Source: Salinisphaera sp049568105
Lineage (GTDB): Bacteria > Pseudomonadota > Gammaproteobacteria > Nevskiales > Salinisphaeraceae
Length of the DNA: 64,000 nucleotides
Direction: 5' to 3'
NCBI RefSeq assembly: GCF_049568105.1
Contig: NZ_CP145335.1
Location: 3,410,001-3,474,000, forward strand
Positions within the stretch are counted from its first letter, which is position 1; the number at the start of each line of letters is the position of its first letter. The notes below the pieces were generated by a model. That model saw only the letters and a list, made by a program, of their open reading frames with translations. It had not been told where the DNA came from and made no database searches. This document shows, in pieces, positions 51,871 through 60,725 of this stretch. The translations under genes and the position numbers were made by a program.

Positions 51871-52686
51871 ATGCCTGAACTTCCTGAAGTCGAGACCACA
51901 CGCGCCGGGATTGCGCCCCATGTCCGAGGCCAACGCGTACGCACGGTCATCGTACGTCAGCCCCAGCTGCGCTGGCCGGTCTCGCCAGAACTGGCTCGCG
52001 ACCTGCCGGAGCAGACACTGCATACCGTCTACCGACGCGCCAAGTATCTGTTGTTCGTGGCCGATAGCGGCCATGTCTGTCTGCATCTGGGCATGTCCGG
52101 GCGGCTGCGCATCGTGCCTGCAGATACTCCGCCTGAAACCCACGACCATGTCGATATCGTGCTCGATAACGACACCGCCGTGCGCTTCAACGACGCCCGG
52201 CGCTTTGGCTCGTTGTTCTGGCTGACCGGCGATCCAAGCCAGTTCGCGCTGCTGGCTCGGCTCGGCCCGGAACCCCTGTCCGACGACTTCGACGGCGCCT
52301 GGCTCAAGGCACGCTCGGCTGGCCGCCGGATCGCAGTCAAGGCCTTCATCATGGATGCTGCGGTGGTGGTCGGCGTCGGCAACATCTATGCCTGCGAGGC
52401 ATTGCATGCTGCCGGCATCCATCCGCGCCGGGCCGCCGCACGGATCAGCGCCGCCCGCTATGCCGAGCTGGCCGAGGCCATCAAACACGTGCTGGCACGG
52501 GCGATCGCGGTTGGTGGTACGACACTGCGCGACTATATCGGCGTGGACGGCGAGACCGGCTATTTTCAATTGTCGCTATCGGTCTACGGCCGTGAAGGCG
52601 CCCCCTGTCCGCGGGGGTGCGGTCTAATCCGGCGCGAGGTCATCGGCCAGCGCAGTACATTCTTCTGCCCGGTCTGCCAGCACTAG
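51871..52686 (+). CDS. mutM: Formamidopyrimidine-DNA glycosylase
   Basis: 271 residues from ATG 51871 (Pro2 catalytic: MPELPEVETTRAG); the frame upstream is not part of the protein because Pro must follow Met. The helix-two-turn-helix ends in VGVGNIYACEALHAAGI, and the C-terminal zinc finger is APCPRGCGL...FFCPVCQH. The first Cys pair is spaced C-x3-C rather than the usual C-x2-C. It removes 8-oxoguanine. In many relatives it follows rpmB-rpmG; here the GldFG-type operon lies between. Confidence 0.96.
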   Translation: MPELPEVETTRAGIAPHVRGQRVRTVIVRQPQLRWPVSPELARDLPEQTLHTVYRRAKYLLFVADSGHVCLHLGMSGRLRIVPADTPPETHDHVDIVLDNDTAVRFNDARRFGSLFWLTGDPSQFALLARLGPEPLSDDFDGAWLKARSAGRRIAVKAFIMDAAVVVGVGNIYACEALHAAGIHPRRAAARISAARYAELAEAIKHVLARAIAVGGTTLRDYIGVDGETGYFQLSLSVYGREGAPCPRGCGLIRREVIGQRSTFFCPVCQH

Positions 52687-53047
52687 AACGCTACCGCCCC
52701 TTCCGACCAAGCGGCACGCGAGGCGCCGTGCTGCAGCATGCCTCGTGCATCGGCGGATAACGCCGTTGTACGACTGTCTGACGTTCATCTGATCGTAAGC
52801 GCCCATACGCCGGACGGTCGGCCTGTCGCGATCGCGCGCCGTCGCACACGACCTGCGGCCGATCCGGTCCGTCCGGCCCGAGCCGATAGCCAGTACCCCG
52901 GAATCCCTCCGGGGTGGATATCGCTCGAGGCCCATGCCAGGCCGCCGGGTCGCCCGCGTCGCGGCCGGACGTACCACACGGCTGCGTGACAGCCCGCCGC
53001 AGCTACCGCTAGGCTGGCCTATTGATTTTGCTTTCTTCGGGCCGAGT
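52687..53047. other. 361-bp stretch without a supported gene
   Basis: Between mutM and the FMN protein. It holds a perfect inverted repeat ACCCCGGA / TCCGGGGT (about 52890-52912), but no T-run, and short open frames without ribosome binding sites. No gene is called. Confidence 0.5.
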
Positions 53048-54649
53048 ATGCGTTACCTCGGACTGCTCCTGGCGCTAGGGGCGACTGTTTTATTCGGTGC
53101 GCTGAGTTGGTGGGCACCGCGCTACTTCGGGTTGTTTTTCATCATCGCGGCGATGTTTCTGGTGGTCGGGGTGCGCGATCTATTCCAGGCCGAACACGCC
53201 CTGCTGCGCAACTATCCGCTATTGGCTCATTTTCGTTGGTTTTTCGAATCGATCCGTCCGGAGATCCGCCAGTACCTGATCGAGTCGGACACCGAAGCCG
53301 CGCCGTTTTCGCGCGAACAGCGCGGCCAGGTCTATGCCCGGGCCAAGGGCGCCAACGATGCCGATCCCTTCGGCACCGAGCTCAATGTCTATGCCGAAGG
53401 CCACGAATGGTTGGCGCATTCGATGGCCGCCCGCAAGCCGGCCGAGACGCCGCCGCGCATCGATATCGGCGGCCCGGATTGCACCCGCCCCTACTCGGCT
53501 TCGACGCTCAATATCTCGGCGATGAGCTTCGGCTCGCTATCGGCCAACGCGATTCGCGCGCTCAATAAGGGCGCGGCCATGGGCGCCTTCGCCCATGACA
53601 CCGGCGAAGGCTCGATCTCGCGCCACCATAAGGAATTTGGCGGCGATCTGATTTGGGAGATCGGCAGCGGCTATTTCGGCTGTCGAGCCGAGGACGGCGG
53701 CTTCGATCGCGACCAGTTCGTCGAACGGGCCACCGACGACCAGGTCAAGATGGTCGAGATCAAGCTGTCCCAGGGCGCCAAGCCCGGCCACGGCGGCGTG
53801 CTGCCGGGACGCAAGGTCACCCCCGAAATCGCCGAGGCGCGCGGTGTACCGGTCGGCCAGACCTGCGAATCACCGCCCTACCACACGGCTTTTTCGACGC
53901 CCATCGAGATGATGGAGTTCATCGCCGATCTACGCGAAGGCTGCGGCGGCAAGCCGGTAGGCTTCAAACTGTGCATCGGTCACGGCTGGCAGTTCATGAG
54001 CCTGGCTAAGGCCATGCTCAAGACCGGCATCACCCCCGATTTCATCGTCGTCGACGGCTCCGAAGGCGGCACCGGCGCGGCGCCCCTGGAACTGGCCGAC
54101 AACGTCGGTACGCCGCTGCGTGAAGGCCTGATCTGGGCCCATAACACACTGGTCGGGGCCGGCCTGCGCGAGCGCATCAAGATCGGCGCATCCGGCAAGA
54201 TCACCTCGGGCTTCCGGATGGCCTCGAACATGGCACTTGGCGCAGACTGGTGCAACACCGCGCGCGGGTTCATGTTCGCGGTCGGCTGTGTGCAGTCCGA
54301 GTCCTGTCATACCGATCGCTGCCCGACCGGGGTGGCCACCCAGGATCCGTGGCGCCAACGCGCGCTGGTCGTGCCTGACAAAGCCGAACGCGTGGCCAGC
54401 TTCCACAAGGCCACAGTACGCGCCATGCAGGAAGTGGTGGCGACGGTCGGTCTGGACGATCCGGCCCAGCTGGCCCCCGAACATCTATGCCGACGCACCC
54501 ACGATTCCGAGATCCAGAGTGCCGATCAGGTGTATCGTTTCTTGAAGACCGGCGAATTGCTGGTGGCCGGGGCCCAGTCGGGGCGCTACGAACACGCCTG
54601 GACACGCGCCCAGGCCGAGAGTTTTCTGCCCCGCAGCCACGCCGCCTGA
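53048..54649 (+). CDS. FMN-binding glutamate-synthase-family protein (membrane-anchored)
   Basis: 533 residues from ATG 53048 (MRYLGLLLALGATVLFGAL); the frame is open to 52934 but that would put a hydrophilic piece before the two membrane segments. Residues about 100-510 are the FMN/Fe-S synthase domain of glutamate synthase: ISAMSFGSLSANAIRALN, GEGSISRHHKEFGG, GAKPGHGGVLPG, VVDGSEGGTGAAPLE and the cysteine cluster GCVQSESCHTDRCPTG. No glutaminase domain. Such stand-alone proteins may move electrons or act in archaeal-type glutamate formation; the reaction is unproven. An 27-bp gap leads to the next gene. Confidence 0.85.
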   Translation: MRYLGLLLALGATVLFGALSWWAPRYFGLFFIIAAMFLVVGVRDLFQAEHALLRNYPLLAHFRWFFESIRPEIRQYLIESDTEAAPFSREQRGQVYARAKGANDADPFGTELNVYAEGHEWLAHSMAARKPAETPPRIDIGGPDCTRPYSASTLNISAMSFGSLSANAIRALNKGAAMGAFAHDTGEGSISRHHKEFGGDLIWEIGSGYFGCRAEDGGFDRDQFVERATDDQVKMVEIKLSQGAKPGHGGVLPGRKVTPEIAEARGVPVGQTCESPPYHTAFSTPIEMMEFIADLREGCGGKPVGFKLCIGHGWQFMSLAKAMLKTGITPDFIVVDGSEGGTGAAPLELADNVGTPLREGLIWAHNTLVGAGLRERIKIGASGKITSGFRMASNMALGADWCNTARGFMFAVGCVQSESCHTDRCPTGVATQDPWRQRALVVPDKAERVASFHKATVRAMQEVVATVGLDDPAQLAPEHLCRRTHDSEIQSADQVYRFLKTGELLVAGAQSGRYEHAWTRAQAESFLPRSHAA

Positions 54650-54676
54650 TCGCGCTAACGCGAAGGAGATGATGCC

Positions 54677-55111
54677 ATGGCTTGGTTTGGTGATCGCAGC
54701 AACAAAAGCGCCCATACGCAGGGCCCGGAAAGCCCACAGGCTCTGCGCGGCTATGCCGACCAGTATTCCGAGACCCGCTTCTGGAGCAAGATGTCGCGGG
54801 TATTTCGCCGCGCGGGCTACGAACTGCTGGAAAAAGCCCTGTGGTTACACTATGCCGCCCAGCGCCCGGAAACGCCCGGCTGGGCCCGCGCCACCGCCTA
54901 TGGCGCGCTGGCCTATTTCGTGCTGCCTTTCGATGCCGTACCCGACTGGCTGTTCGGCTTCGGCCTGACCGACGATCTGAGCGCGCTGACCCTTGCCGTG
55001 GCGACCATTTCGCAATATATCGATGCCGGCGTGCGCCGTCGCACCACTACCAAACTGGACAGCTGGTTCGGCCGTCCCGACCATCGGCGGCCGATGCACA
55101 CAGTCGAATGA
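54677..55111 (+). CDS. YkvA/DUF1232 family protein
   Basis: 144 residues. The DUF1232 core is YGALAYFVLPFDAVPDWL followed by GLTDDLSALTLAVATI, one hydrophobic hairpin. The N- and C-terminal parts are charged. YkvA-type proteins are of unknown function. The start is preceded by GAAGGAGATG (54660-54669). Its stop overlaps the start of the following SDR gene (ATGA). Confidence 0.85.
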   Translation: MAWFGDRSNKSAHTQGPESPQALRGYADQYSETRFWSKMSRVFRRAGYELLEKALWLHYAAQRPETPGWARATAYGALAYFVLPFDAVPDWLFGFGLTDDLSALTLAVATISQYIDAGVRRRTTTKLDSWFGRPDHRRPMHTVE

Positions 55112-55911
55112 CGTCGCCCGATCTGGCCGGCCGTCGGGCACTGGTCACCGGCGCGTCCAGCGGGGTCGGCGAAGCCGTCGCGCGGCAGCTGATTGCCGCC
55201 GGAGCCCAGGTCGTGATTGCCGCTCGCCGCAGCGATCGGCTTGCCGCCCTGGCCGACGAGATCGGCGCTGTACCGATCACGATGGATCTCGCCACGGCCG
55301 AGGCGTGTCAGCGCCTGATCGCCGAGGCTGCGGCCGCGCTCGGCGGGCTGGATATCCTGGTCAACAACGCCGGCCTGCACCACCGCGGCGATTTTGCCGA
55401 TCAGAGCGCCGAGCACCTGGCGGCTATGGTCGACGTCAACCTGCGGGCGCCGATCGTTCTCAGCCGGGCGGCGCTGCCATGGCTCGAAGCCACTCCTTCA
55501 GCGGCCATCGTCAACGTCGGCTCGGTCGCCGGGCGCATGCCGGTGCCCGGCAGCGCGACGTATTCGGCGACCAAAGCCGGCCTGCGCACCTTGAGCTATG
55601 CGCTGGCCGAAGAATGGCGCGGGCGCGGCGTGAATATCTCGGTCGTTTCCCCTGGCCCGATCGCCACCGAGTTCATCCTGCGCGATATTGATGCGGTCAC
55701 CGACCTGACCTTTTCGCAACCGATGAGCACGCCCGAGCAGATCGCGGAACTGGTACTGGCTTGCATCGTCGACCGGCATCCGGTCGAACGCACCCGGCCA
55801 GCCTCGACCCGGGTCATGACCACGCTCGGCAGCCTGTTCCCCAGCCTGCCGCGGGCTCTTCGTCCGCTCCTGACGGCCAAAGGGCGCCGGGCCAAGGCAC
55901 GCTATCGCTAG
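55108..55911 (+). CDS. Short-chain dehydrogenase/reductase
   Basis: 267 residues from ATG 55108. Classic SDR: NAD(P) motif TGASSGVGEAVA, NNAG, the active-site serine in VNVGSVAGR and YSATKAG, then PGPIATEF. The C-terminal TLGSLFPSLPRALRPLL is hydrophobic and may contact membranes. The substrate is unknown. It is translationally coupled to the YkvA-like gene. Confidence 0.9.
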   Translation: MTSPDLAGRRALVTGASSGVGEAVARQLIAAGAQVVIAARRSDRLAALADEIGAVPITMDLATAEACQRLIAEAAAALGGLDILVNNAGLHHRGDFADQSAEHLAAMVDVNLRAPIVLSRAALPWLEATPSAAIVNVGSVAGRMPVPGSATYSATKAGLRTLSYALAEEWRGRGVNISVVSPGPIATEFILRDIDAVTDLTFSQPMSTPEQIAELVLACIVDRHPVERTRPASTRVMTTLGSLFPSLPRALRPLLTAKGRRAKARYR

Positions 55912-56194
55912 TTTGATGTTCTGATTGCTGGCGACGCAGGATCGCTGCATATCGCGGTCAGGGCGCTTTTGAATGCTCGGCGTTGTACCGGGTACCTACC
56001 GGGGTCTGGCGGATTGCATTGCGCACTTCGCAGCCGGACCTTGTCTGGCCGGTATGGCCCGAACTTTCCTGTACGGCCATAGATAGGCGTGTTGCGCGGC
56101 ATACCGCCGGCCGACTGCGAAGATATCTTGCGCTTATCACCGGCGGGATCCACAGTGTCGTGACAAAACAATCAATGCATAGGAGTTTTGTAGC
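55912..56194. other. 283-bp intergenic stretch
   Basis: No gene, RNA or repeat was recognised. The part nearest the next gene is AT-richer and has an AGGAG just before the start, so the promoter of the GlsB-like gene should be here. Confidence 0.45.
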
Positions 56195-56446
56195 ATGGGT
56201 ATTATCGCGTGGATCATATTCGGCTTAATCGCCGGCGCGATCGCGAAACTGATCATGCCCGGCGAAGACCCGGGCGGCATCATCGTGACCATCATCATCG
56301 GCATCGTAGGTGCCGTAATCGGTGGTTTCATTGGTGGCCTGCTTGGTTTTGGCGGCGTGAGCGGTTTCAACATCGGCAGCTTCATCATCGCCATCCTGGG
56401 CGCCATCGTTCTGCTGGTGCTCTACCGTATGGTCGCGCGACGCTGA
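56195..56446 (+). CDS. GlsB/YeaQ/YmgE family small membrane protein
   Basis: 83 residues, nearly all membrane: three segments with the glycine-rich motif GLIAGAIAKLIMPGEDPGG and IIIGIVGAVIGGFIGGLL. These 'transglycosylase-associated' proteins are often stress-induced and of unknown function. AGGAGT precedes the ATG at proper spacing. A terminator follows. Confidence 0.92.
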   Translation: MGIIAWIIFGLIAGAIAKLIMPGEDPGGIIVTIIIGIVGAVIGGFIGGLLGFGGVSGFNIGSFIIAILGAIVLLVLYRMVARR

Positions 56447-56467
56447 TCGCCGACCACTCGTCTGCGA

Positions 56468-56495
56468 GCCGGCGCGATGATCGCGCCGGCTTGTT
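56468..56495 (+). terminator. Terminator after the GlsB-like gene
   Basis: Stem GCCGGCGCGA / TCGCGCCGGC with a 3-base loop, followed by TTGTT. Confidence 0.75.
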
Positions 56496-56768
56496 GCCCC
56501 GCCATCTGTCCCAGCCGCCGCGCCAATCGGCCCGGTCCCGAGTTCTTGCTCCTCTTGGCGATGCGATCACTTGCTCATTGCTGCCGATCCCGACGATCGG
56601 CCAACTGCGGCCCTACTGATCCAAACAACACCACTCGGCACCACGATCTGTGACCGTCGAACGGTTTTAACGAAAACCGCGATCTCAAGAAATTCCCCGC
56701 TCCGCCGATGAATTGCGATGTGTGATGCCGCGCACGCAATAACTAATACCTCGCGGGGGGGGATTTTA
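56496..56768. other. 273-bp upstream region of the chemoreceptor
   Basis: No gene. A small hairpin CGGTTTT / AAAACCG (56662-56679) lies about 90 bp upstream of the chemoreceptor start. A run of eight or more G (just before 56769) forms the ribosome binding site. Confidence 0.4.
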
Positions 56769-58430
56769 ATGGCCGCAACACAATGGGACCTCGGATTCGA
56801 CGCAACCGCCGAGGACAGCGCCTCGCGCGTCGAACAACCACAAAAGCCAGCCCGGCGCTCGATGCGCAACTGGCCGCTCAAATACAAAATTGGCCTGCCG
56901 TTGACCGTGCTCTTGGCCCTGGCAGCGGTGATCGTCGCTGTCGTAGGATGGCAGCTGCGCAGCGAACTCTATAATTATCGCGAAAAAGGTCTGACCAACA
57001 CGGTCGATATGGCCGAAACCATGATCGCCGGCTTTCATAAACGCGCCGAACAGGGCTATCTGAGTTCTGCCGAAGCCAAGCGCAACGCGCTCGATGCACT
57101 GGCTGAAATGCGTTTTGGTGCCGACAAGAAGAACTACGTCTTCATCTCGGATGCCGACGATCGCATTGTCTGGCATCCGCGCCGTCAACCCGGCACGTCC
57201 ATGCACGACTATGTCGACGACAACGGGGTCGCGGTATATCGTTTGATCGGCGACATGGCCCGCCAGAACGGCCAGGGCTTCATCTATTATTCGGCCACGC
57301 GTTCCGCCGACGGCCCGCAAGTGCCGAAAATGACCTATGTCGAGCGATTCGACCCCTGGGGCTGGAATATTTCGGCAGGCGTCTATACCGACGATATTCA
57401 AGCCGCCTTCTATGCCCAGCTGGTCAAATACGGTTTGATCATCGGCGGCTACGGTCTGCTGGTCGCCCTGGCTCTGCTGATGCTCGCACGCACGATCTAT
57501 CGTGCTCTGGGCGGCGAAACCTATGAAGCCCAGGCCCAGCTCAATCGCGTAGCCAACGGTGATCTGACCGCGACCACCCAGCTCAAAGCCGGCGATCGGG
57601 ATAGCCTGATGGCTAGCGTCGAAGCCATGCGCCGCGATCTGGCGGCGATGATTGCGCGGGTGCGCCAGGGTAGCGAATCAATCGACAGCGCCGCCGGCGA
57701 AATCGCCGATGGCAACACCGATCTTTCGACTCGCACCCAGCAACAGGCCGCCTCTCTGGAAGAAACGGCAGCTAGCATGGAACAGCTGACCTCCACGGTC
57801 AGCCACAATGCCGACAATGCCAGCAACGCCAGCGGTCTGGCCGACAAGAGCAGCCAAGCCCTGGACGATAGCCGACGCCTGATCGGCGAAGTGGTCGAGA
57901 CCATGGGCAATATCCGTCGCGGTGCCGATGAGATCTCCCAGATCACCACGCTGATCGACGACATCGCCTTCCAGACCAACCTGCTAGCGCTCAATGCCTC
58001 GGTCGAGGCTGCCCGGGCCGGCGAACACGGGCGCGGATTCGCCGTGGTCGCCAGCGAAGTCCGCAAGCTCGCCCATCGTTCGGCCGATGCCGCCAAAAAC
58101 ATCACTGGGCTGGTGGAACGCTCGGTCAGCCAGGCCCATAGCGGCGCCGAACGCGTCGATCAGGCCAGCGAGTCGATGCAAACACTGGGCGAACACGTCG
58201 AACAGACCCGGACGCTGATGGCCGAAATCTCGAGTGCTTCGAACGAGCAGTCGCGAGGCATCGAGCAGGTCAATCAGGCCGTAACCCAGATGGACGAGGT
58301 CACCCAGCAAAACGCCGCCCTGGTTGAAGAAGCGTCTGCGGCGTCGCAGTCGCTCAAGGACCAGGCGATCTCGCTGCGCGAGACCGTGCAACGCTTTCGT
58401 GTGCCCGACGATGCCCTAACCACCGGCTGA
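56769..58430 (+). CDS. Methyl-accepting chemotaxis protein with single-Cache sensor
   Basis: 553 residues from ATG 56769, which has a G-rich ribosome binding site; the frame upstream to 56718 is not needed. A long hydrophilic N-terminus (1-40) precedes membrane segment 1 (41-61). A periplasmic sCache domain (65-215; KKNYVFISDADDRIVWHP, DPWGWNISAGVY) follows, then membrane segment 2 (221-240), HAMP and the signalling domain with QQQAASLEETAASMEQL and the hairpin tip FQTNLLALNASVEAARAGEHG. It lacks a CheR-tethering NWETF tail. The ligand is unknown; sCache receptors of this type often sense small organic acids. No che genes lie nearby. Confidence 0.94.
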   Translation: MAATQWDLGFDATAEDSASRVEQPQKPARRSMRNWPLKYKIGLPLTVLLALAAVIVAVVGWQLRSELYNYREKGLTNTVDMAETMIAGFHKRAEQGYLSSAEAKRNALDALAEMRFGADKKNYVFISDADDRIVWHPRRQPGTSMHDYVDDNGVAVYRLIGDMARQNGQGFIYYSATRSADGPQVPKMTYVERFDPWGWNISAGVYTDDIQAAFYAQLVKYGLIIGGYGLLVALALLMLARTIYRALGGETYEAQAQLNRVANGDLTATTQLKAGDRDSLMASVEAMRRDLAAMIARVRQGSESIDSAAGEIADGNTDLSTRTQQQAASLEETAASMEQLTSTVSHNADNASNASGLADKSSQALDDSRRLIGEVVETMGNIRRGADEISQITTLIDDIAFQTNLLALNASVEAARAGEHGRGFAVVASEVRKLAHRSADAAKNITGLVERSVSQAHSGAERVDQASESMQTLGEHVEQTRTLMAEISSASNEQSRGIEQVNQAVTQMDEVTQQNAALVEEASAASQSLKDQAISLRETVQRFRVPDDALTTG

Positions 58431-58448
58431 TCACCGCGCAGGGCAGTA

Positions 58449-58478
58449 GCCGGCGCCCCGCGGGTCGCCGGCTTTTTT
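58449..58478 (+). terminator. Terminator after the chemoreceptor gene
   Basis: Stem GCCGGCG / CGCCGGC with a 10-base loop followed by six T. Confidence 0.85.
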
Positions 58479-58527
58479 GTGCCCACGGGAAAAGCAGCGG
58501 CTTGGTTCGATGCGATCGCTGCCGGAT

Positions 58528-59265
58528 CTAGGCCCGCAGCACACCCTGTACGCCGTCCCAGCCGAGCTTGATCACCAGCGCCAGCAGTATCCCGCGGAAC
58601 ACGATGCGAAACACGCGCTCGGAGACCAAACCACCGAGACGACGCCCGATCACGGCGCCGACAATGGCGGCCGTGGCCATCGGTAACAGCAGATCCCAGC
58701 GCGTGAACACGCTGTAACCCGCGACCGAAAAGGCAACGATCTTGAGCGCATGCGCCGACATCTGTGATACCGCCATGGTCGCGATGATGTCGTTCTTGTG
58801 CCAGGCATCGCGCAGAAAAAACGGTGCCACCAGTACGCCGATACCGCCAACCAGTGGCCCCATGATGCCGCCGATCAAACCGGCTGCCAGCAGCCCAGCC
58901 GGGCCGTGCAAGCGCAGATATCGCGCCCAGACTGGCCATATGCCGACCGCGATGAAGCCGGCCATGATCAGGCGCAGCACATCCGGATTGGTCGAGGCCA
59001 CCCAGGGCGCGACTAGAAACGGCGCCGGTATCGCCATGACCAGAAACAGCCCCAGCGCACGCCATTGGATATGCGGTGCATAGACCACCGCTCGCCCGCC
59101 GTTCGAAGCCAGCTGTACGGCCGCGTGCAACGGCAGGGCCAGCGCCGGCGGCAATCCTACGGCGTACATCAGCCCGATCAGGATCATGCCCCCGCCCATG
59201 CCCGCCATCGCCGACAGAATGGCGGTCAACAGAGCAGCAATCGTAAGCACGACGATCAGCGTCAT
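58528..59265 (-). CDS. TauE/SafE family exporter-like membrane protein
   Basis: 245 residues from ATG 59263-59265 (MTLIVVLTIAALL), with about eight membrane segments; a longer frame to 59307 adds an unlikely hydrophilic start. It has the TauE family pattern: GMGGGMILIGLMYAVGLPP early and GGIMGPLVGGIGVLVAPFFL in the middle repeat. Members are thought to carry sulfite, sulfonates or other anions outward. It is convergent with the chemoreceptor and divergent from the DAHP synthase gene. Confidence 0.85.
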   Translation of the reverse strand: MTLIVVLTIAALLTAILSAMAGMGGGMILIGLMYAVGLPPALALPLHAAVQLASNGGRAVVYAPHIQWRALGLFLVMAIPAPFLVAPWVASTNPDVLRLIMAGFIAVGIWPVWARYLRLHGPAGLLAAGLIGGIMGPLVGGIGVLVAPFFLRDAWHKNDIIATMAVSQMSAHALKIVAFSVAGYSVFTRWDLLLPMATAAIVGAVIGRRLGGLVSERVFRIVFRGILLALVIKLGWDGVQGVLRA

Positions 59266-59589
59266 GCGCCCGCCAATCGTCGGCCACAGCGAAACCGCCT
59301 CCGGCACCAGAACGCATGCCGCTTCATGCCAGCCGCACCGCCTCGCAGGCAGTCACTGGCGAGCCACCACCTGGGCTTTGAATGCCGCTCAGCCGGAGAA
59401 TCAATAGCGCGCTCGGTGTGGGTTTCGGAGCCAGATTCTAATGCGCCCGAAGTCATGCTGCATCGGATGCCGGCACCCACCGACTGCGCCCGATACCCAA
59501 TGCCGGGCCCGACAAGCGCTTGTACCAACGTCAGGTCTGCTAGACTCGCGAGGCTTAAAATTATGATGTCGTCTGCCGCGCGTGACCCC

Positions 59590-60666
59590 ATGAAACACGA
59601 AACCGACAACCTCCGTATCAAAGGTATCCAGGAACTGATTTCGCCGGAGGCGCTGGTCGCCGAACTACCGGTCTCGGATGCCGCCTCGACGACCGTGCAC
59701 GACACCCGTGTCGCGATCGAGCGCATTCTGGCCGGCGAGGACGACCGGCTGGTGGTGGTCGTCGGCCCCTGTTCGATTCACGATGTCGATGCCGCTCTGG
59801 AATACGCAGAAAAACTCAAGGCGGTCCGTGCGCAATATGCCGACGATCTGTTGATCCTGATGCGCGTCTACTTCGAAAAACCGCGCACGACCGTCGGCTG
59901 GAAAGGCTTGATCAACGACCCGGATCTGGATGACTCGTTCAAGATCAACAAGGGCGTGCGTTCGGCGCGCAGCCTGCTGTCGCGCCTGGCCGACCAGGGC
60001 GTGCCGGCCGGGGTCGAATTTCTCGACCTGATCACTCCGCAGTACCTGGCCGATCTGGTCTCCTGGGGCGCGATCGGCGCCCGGACCACCGAATCCCAAG
60101 GCCATCGCGAACTGGCCTCGGGCCTGTCCTGCCCGGTCGGCTTCAAAAACGGCACCGGCGGCTCGATCAAGATCGCGGTCGATGCAGTGGGCGCAGCCCA
60201 GCACCCCCACCACTTCCTATCGCTGACCAAAAAAGGCCAGTCCGCGATCTTTGCCACTGCCGGCAATGCCGATACCCATCTGATTCTGCGCGGTGGCAAC
60301 AATGGTCCAAACTACGACGCCGACTCGGTCGCCGGTGCGGTCGCCCAGCTGGGCCAGGCCAATTTGCCGCCGCGGGTGATGATCGATTTCTCGCACGCCA
60401 ACAGCCGCAAGCAGTACAAAAAACAGCTGGAAGTCGGCGATGATGTGGCCGGCCAAATCGCAGCCGGCAGCCGTGCGATCTTCGGCGTGATGATCGAATC
60501 GCATCTGTTCGAGGGTAATCAGAAACTCGTGCCCGGCATCGCCCCCGACTATGGGGTGTCGATTACCGATGCTTGCCTAGGCTGGGACGACACCGAAACC
60601 TTGCTCGGTGAGCTTGCCCATGCGGTCGCCGAGCGCCGCGACCTGGCCACCAGCGACGACGACTGA
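59590..60666 (+). CDS. 3-deoxy-7-phosphoheptulonate (DAHP) synthase, AroFGH type
   Basis: 358 residues from ATG 59590, where the AroG-like N-terminus begins (MKHETDNLRIKGIQELI); tandem ATGs at 59562 and 59565 with GAGG upstream are an alternative. Type I DAHP synthase: VVVGPCSIHDVDAALEYA, MRVYFEKPRTTVGWKG, GARTTESQ, KNGTGG and DFSHANSRKQ. It makes the first intermediate of aromatic amino-acid synthesis. Feedback specificity for Phe, Tyr or Trp cannot be read with confidence, so no aroF/G/H letter is given. Confidence 0.93.
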   Translation: MKHETDNLRIKGIQELISPEALVAELPVSDAASTTVHDTRVAIERILAGEDDRLVVVVGPCSIHDVDAALEYAEKLKAVRAQYADDLLILMRVYFEKPRTTVGWKGLINDPDLDDSFKINKGVRSARSLLSRLADQGVPAGVEFLDLITPQYLADLVSWGAIGARTTESQGHRELASGLSCPVGFKNGTGGSIKIAVDAVGAAQHPHHFLSLTKKGQSAIFATAGNADTHLILRGGNNGPNYDADSVAGAVAQLGQANLPPRVMIDFSHANSRKQYKKQLEVGDDVAGQIAAGSRAIFGVMIESHLFEGNQKLVPGIAPDYGVSITDACLGWDDTETLLGELAHAVAERRDLATSDDD

Positions 60667-60689
60667 TACGCGGCCCATGCAACCGCCAT

Positions 60690-60720
60690 AAAAAAGGCCG
60701 CCCTCGGGGCGGCCTTTTTT
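60690..60720. terminator. Bidirectional terminator between DAHP synthase and acyl reductase
   Basis: Stem GGCCGCCC / GGGCGGCC with a 3-base loop, six A on the left and six T on the right; it serves both convergent genes. Confidence 0.92.
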
Positions 60721-60725
60721 ATGGG

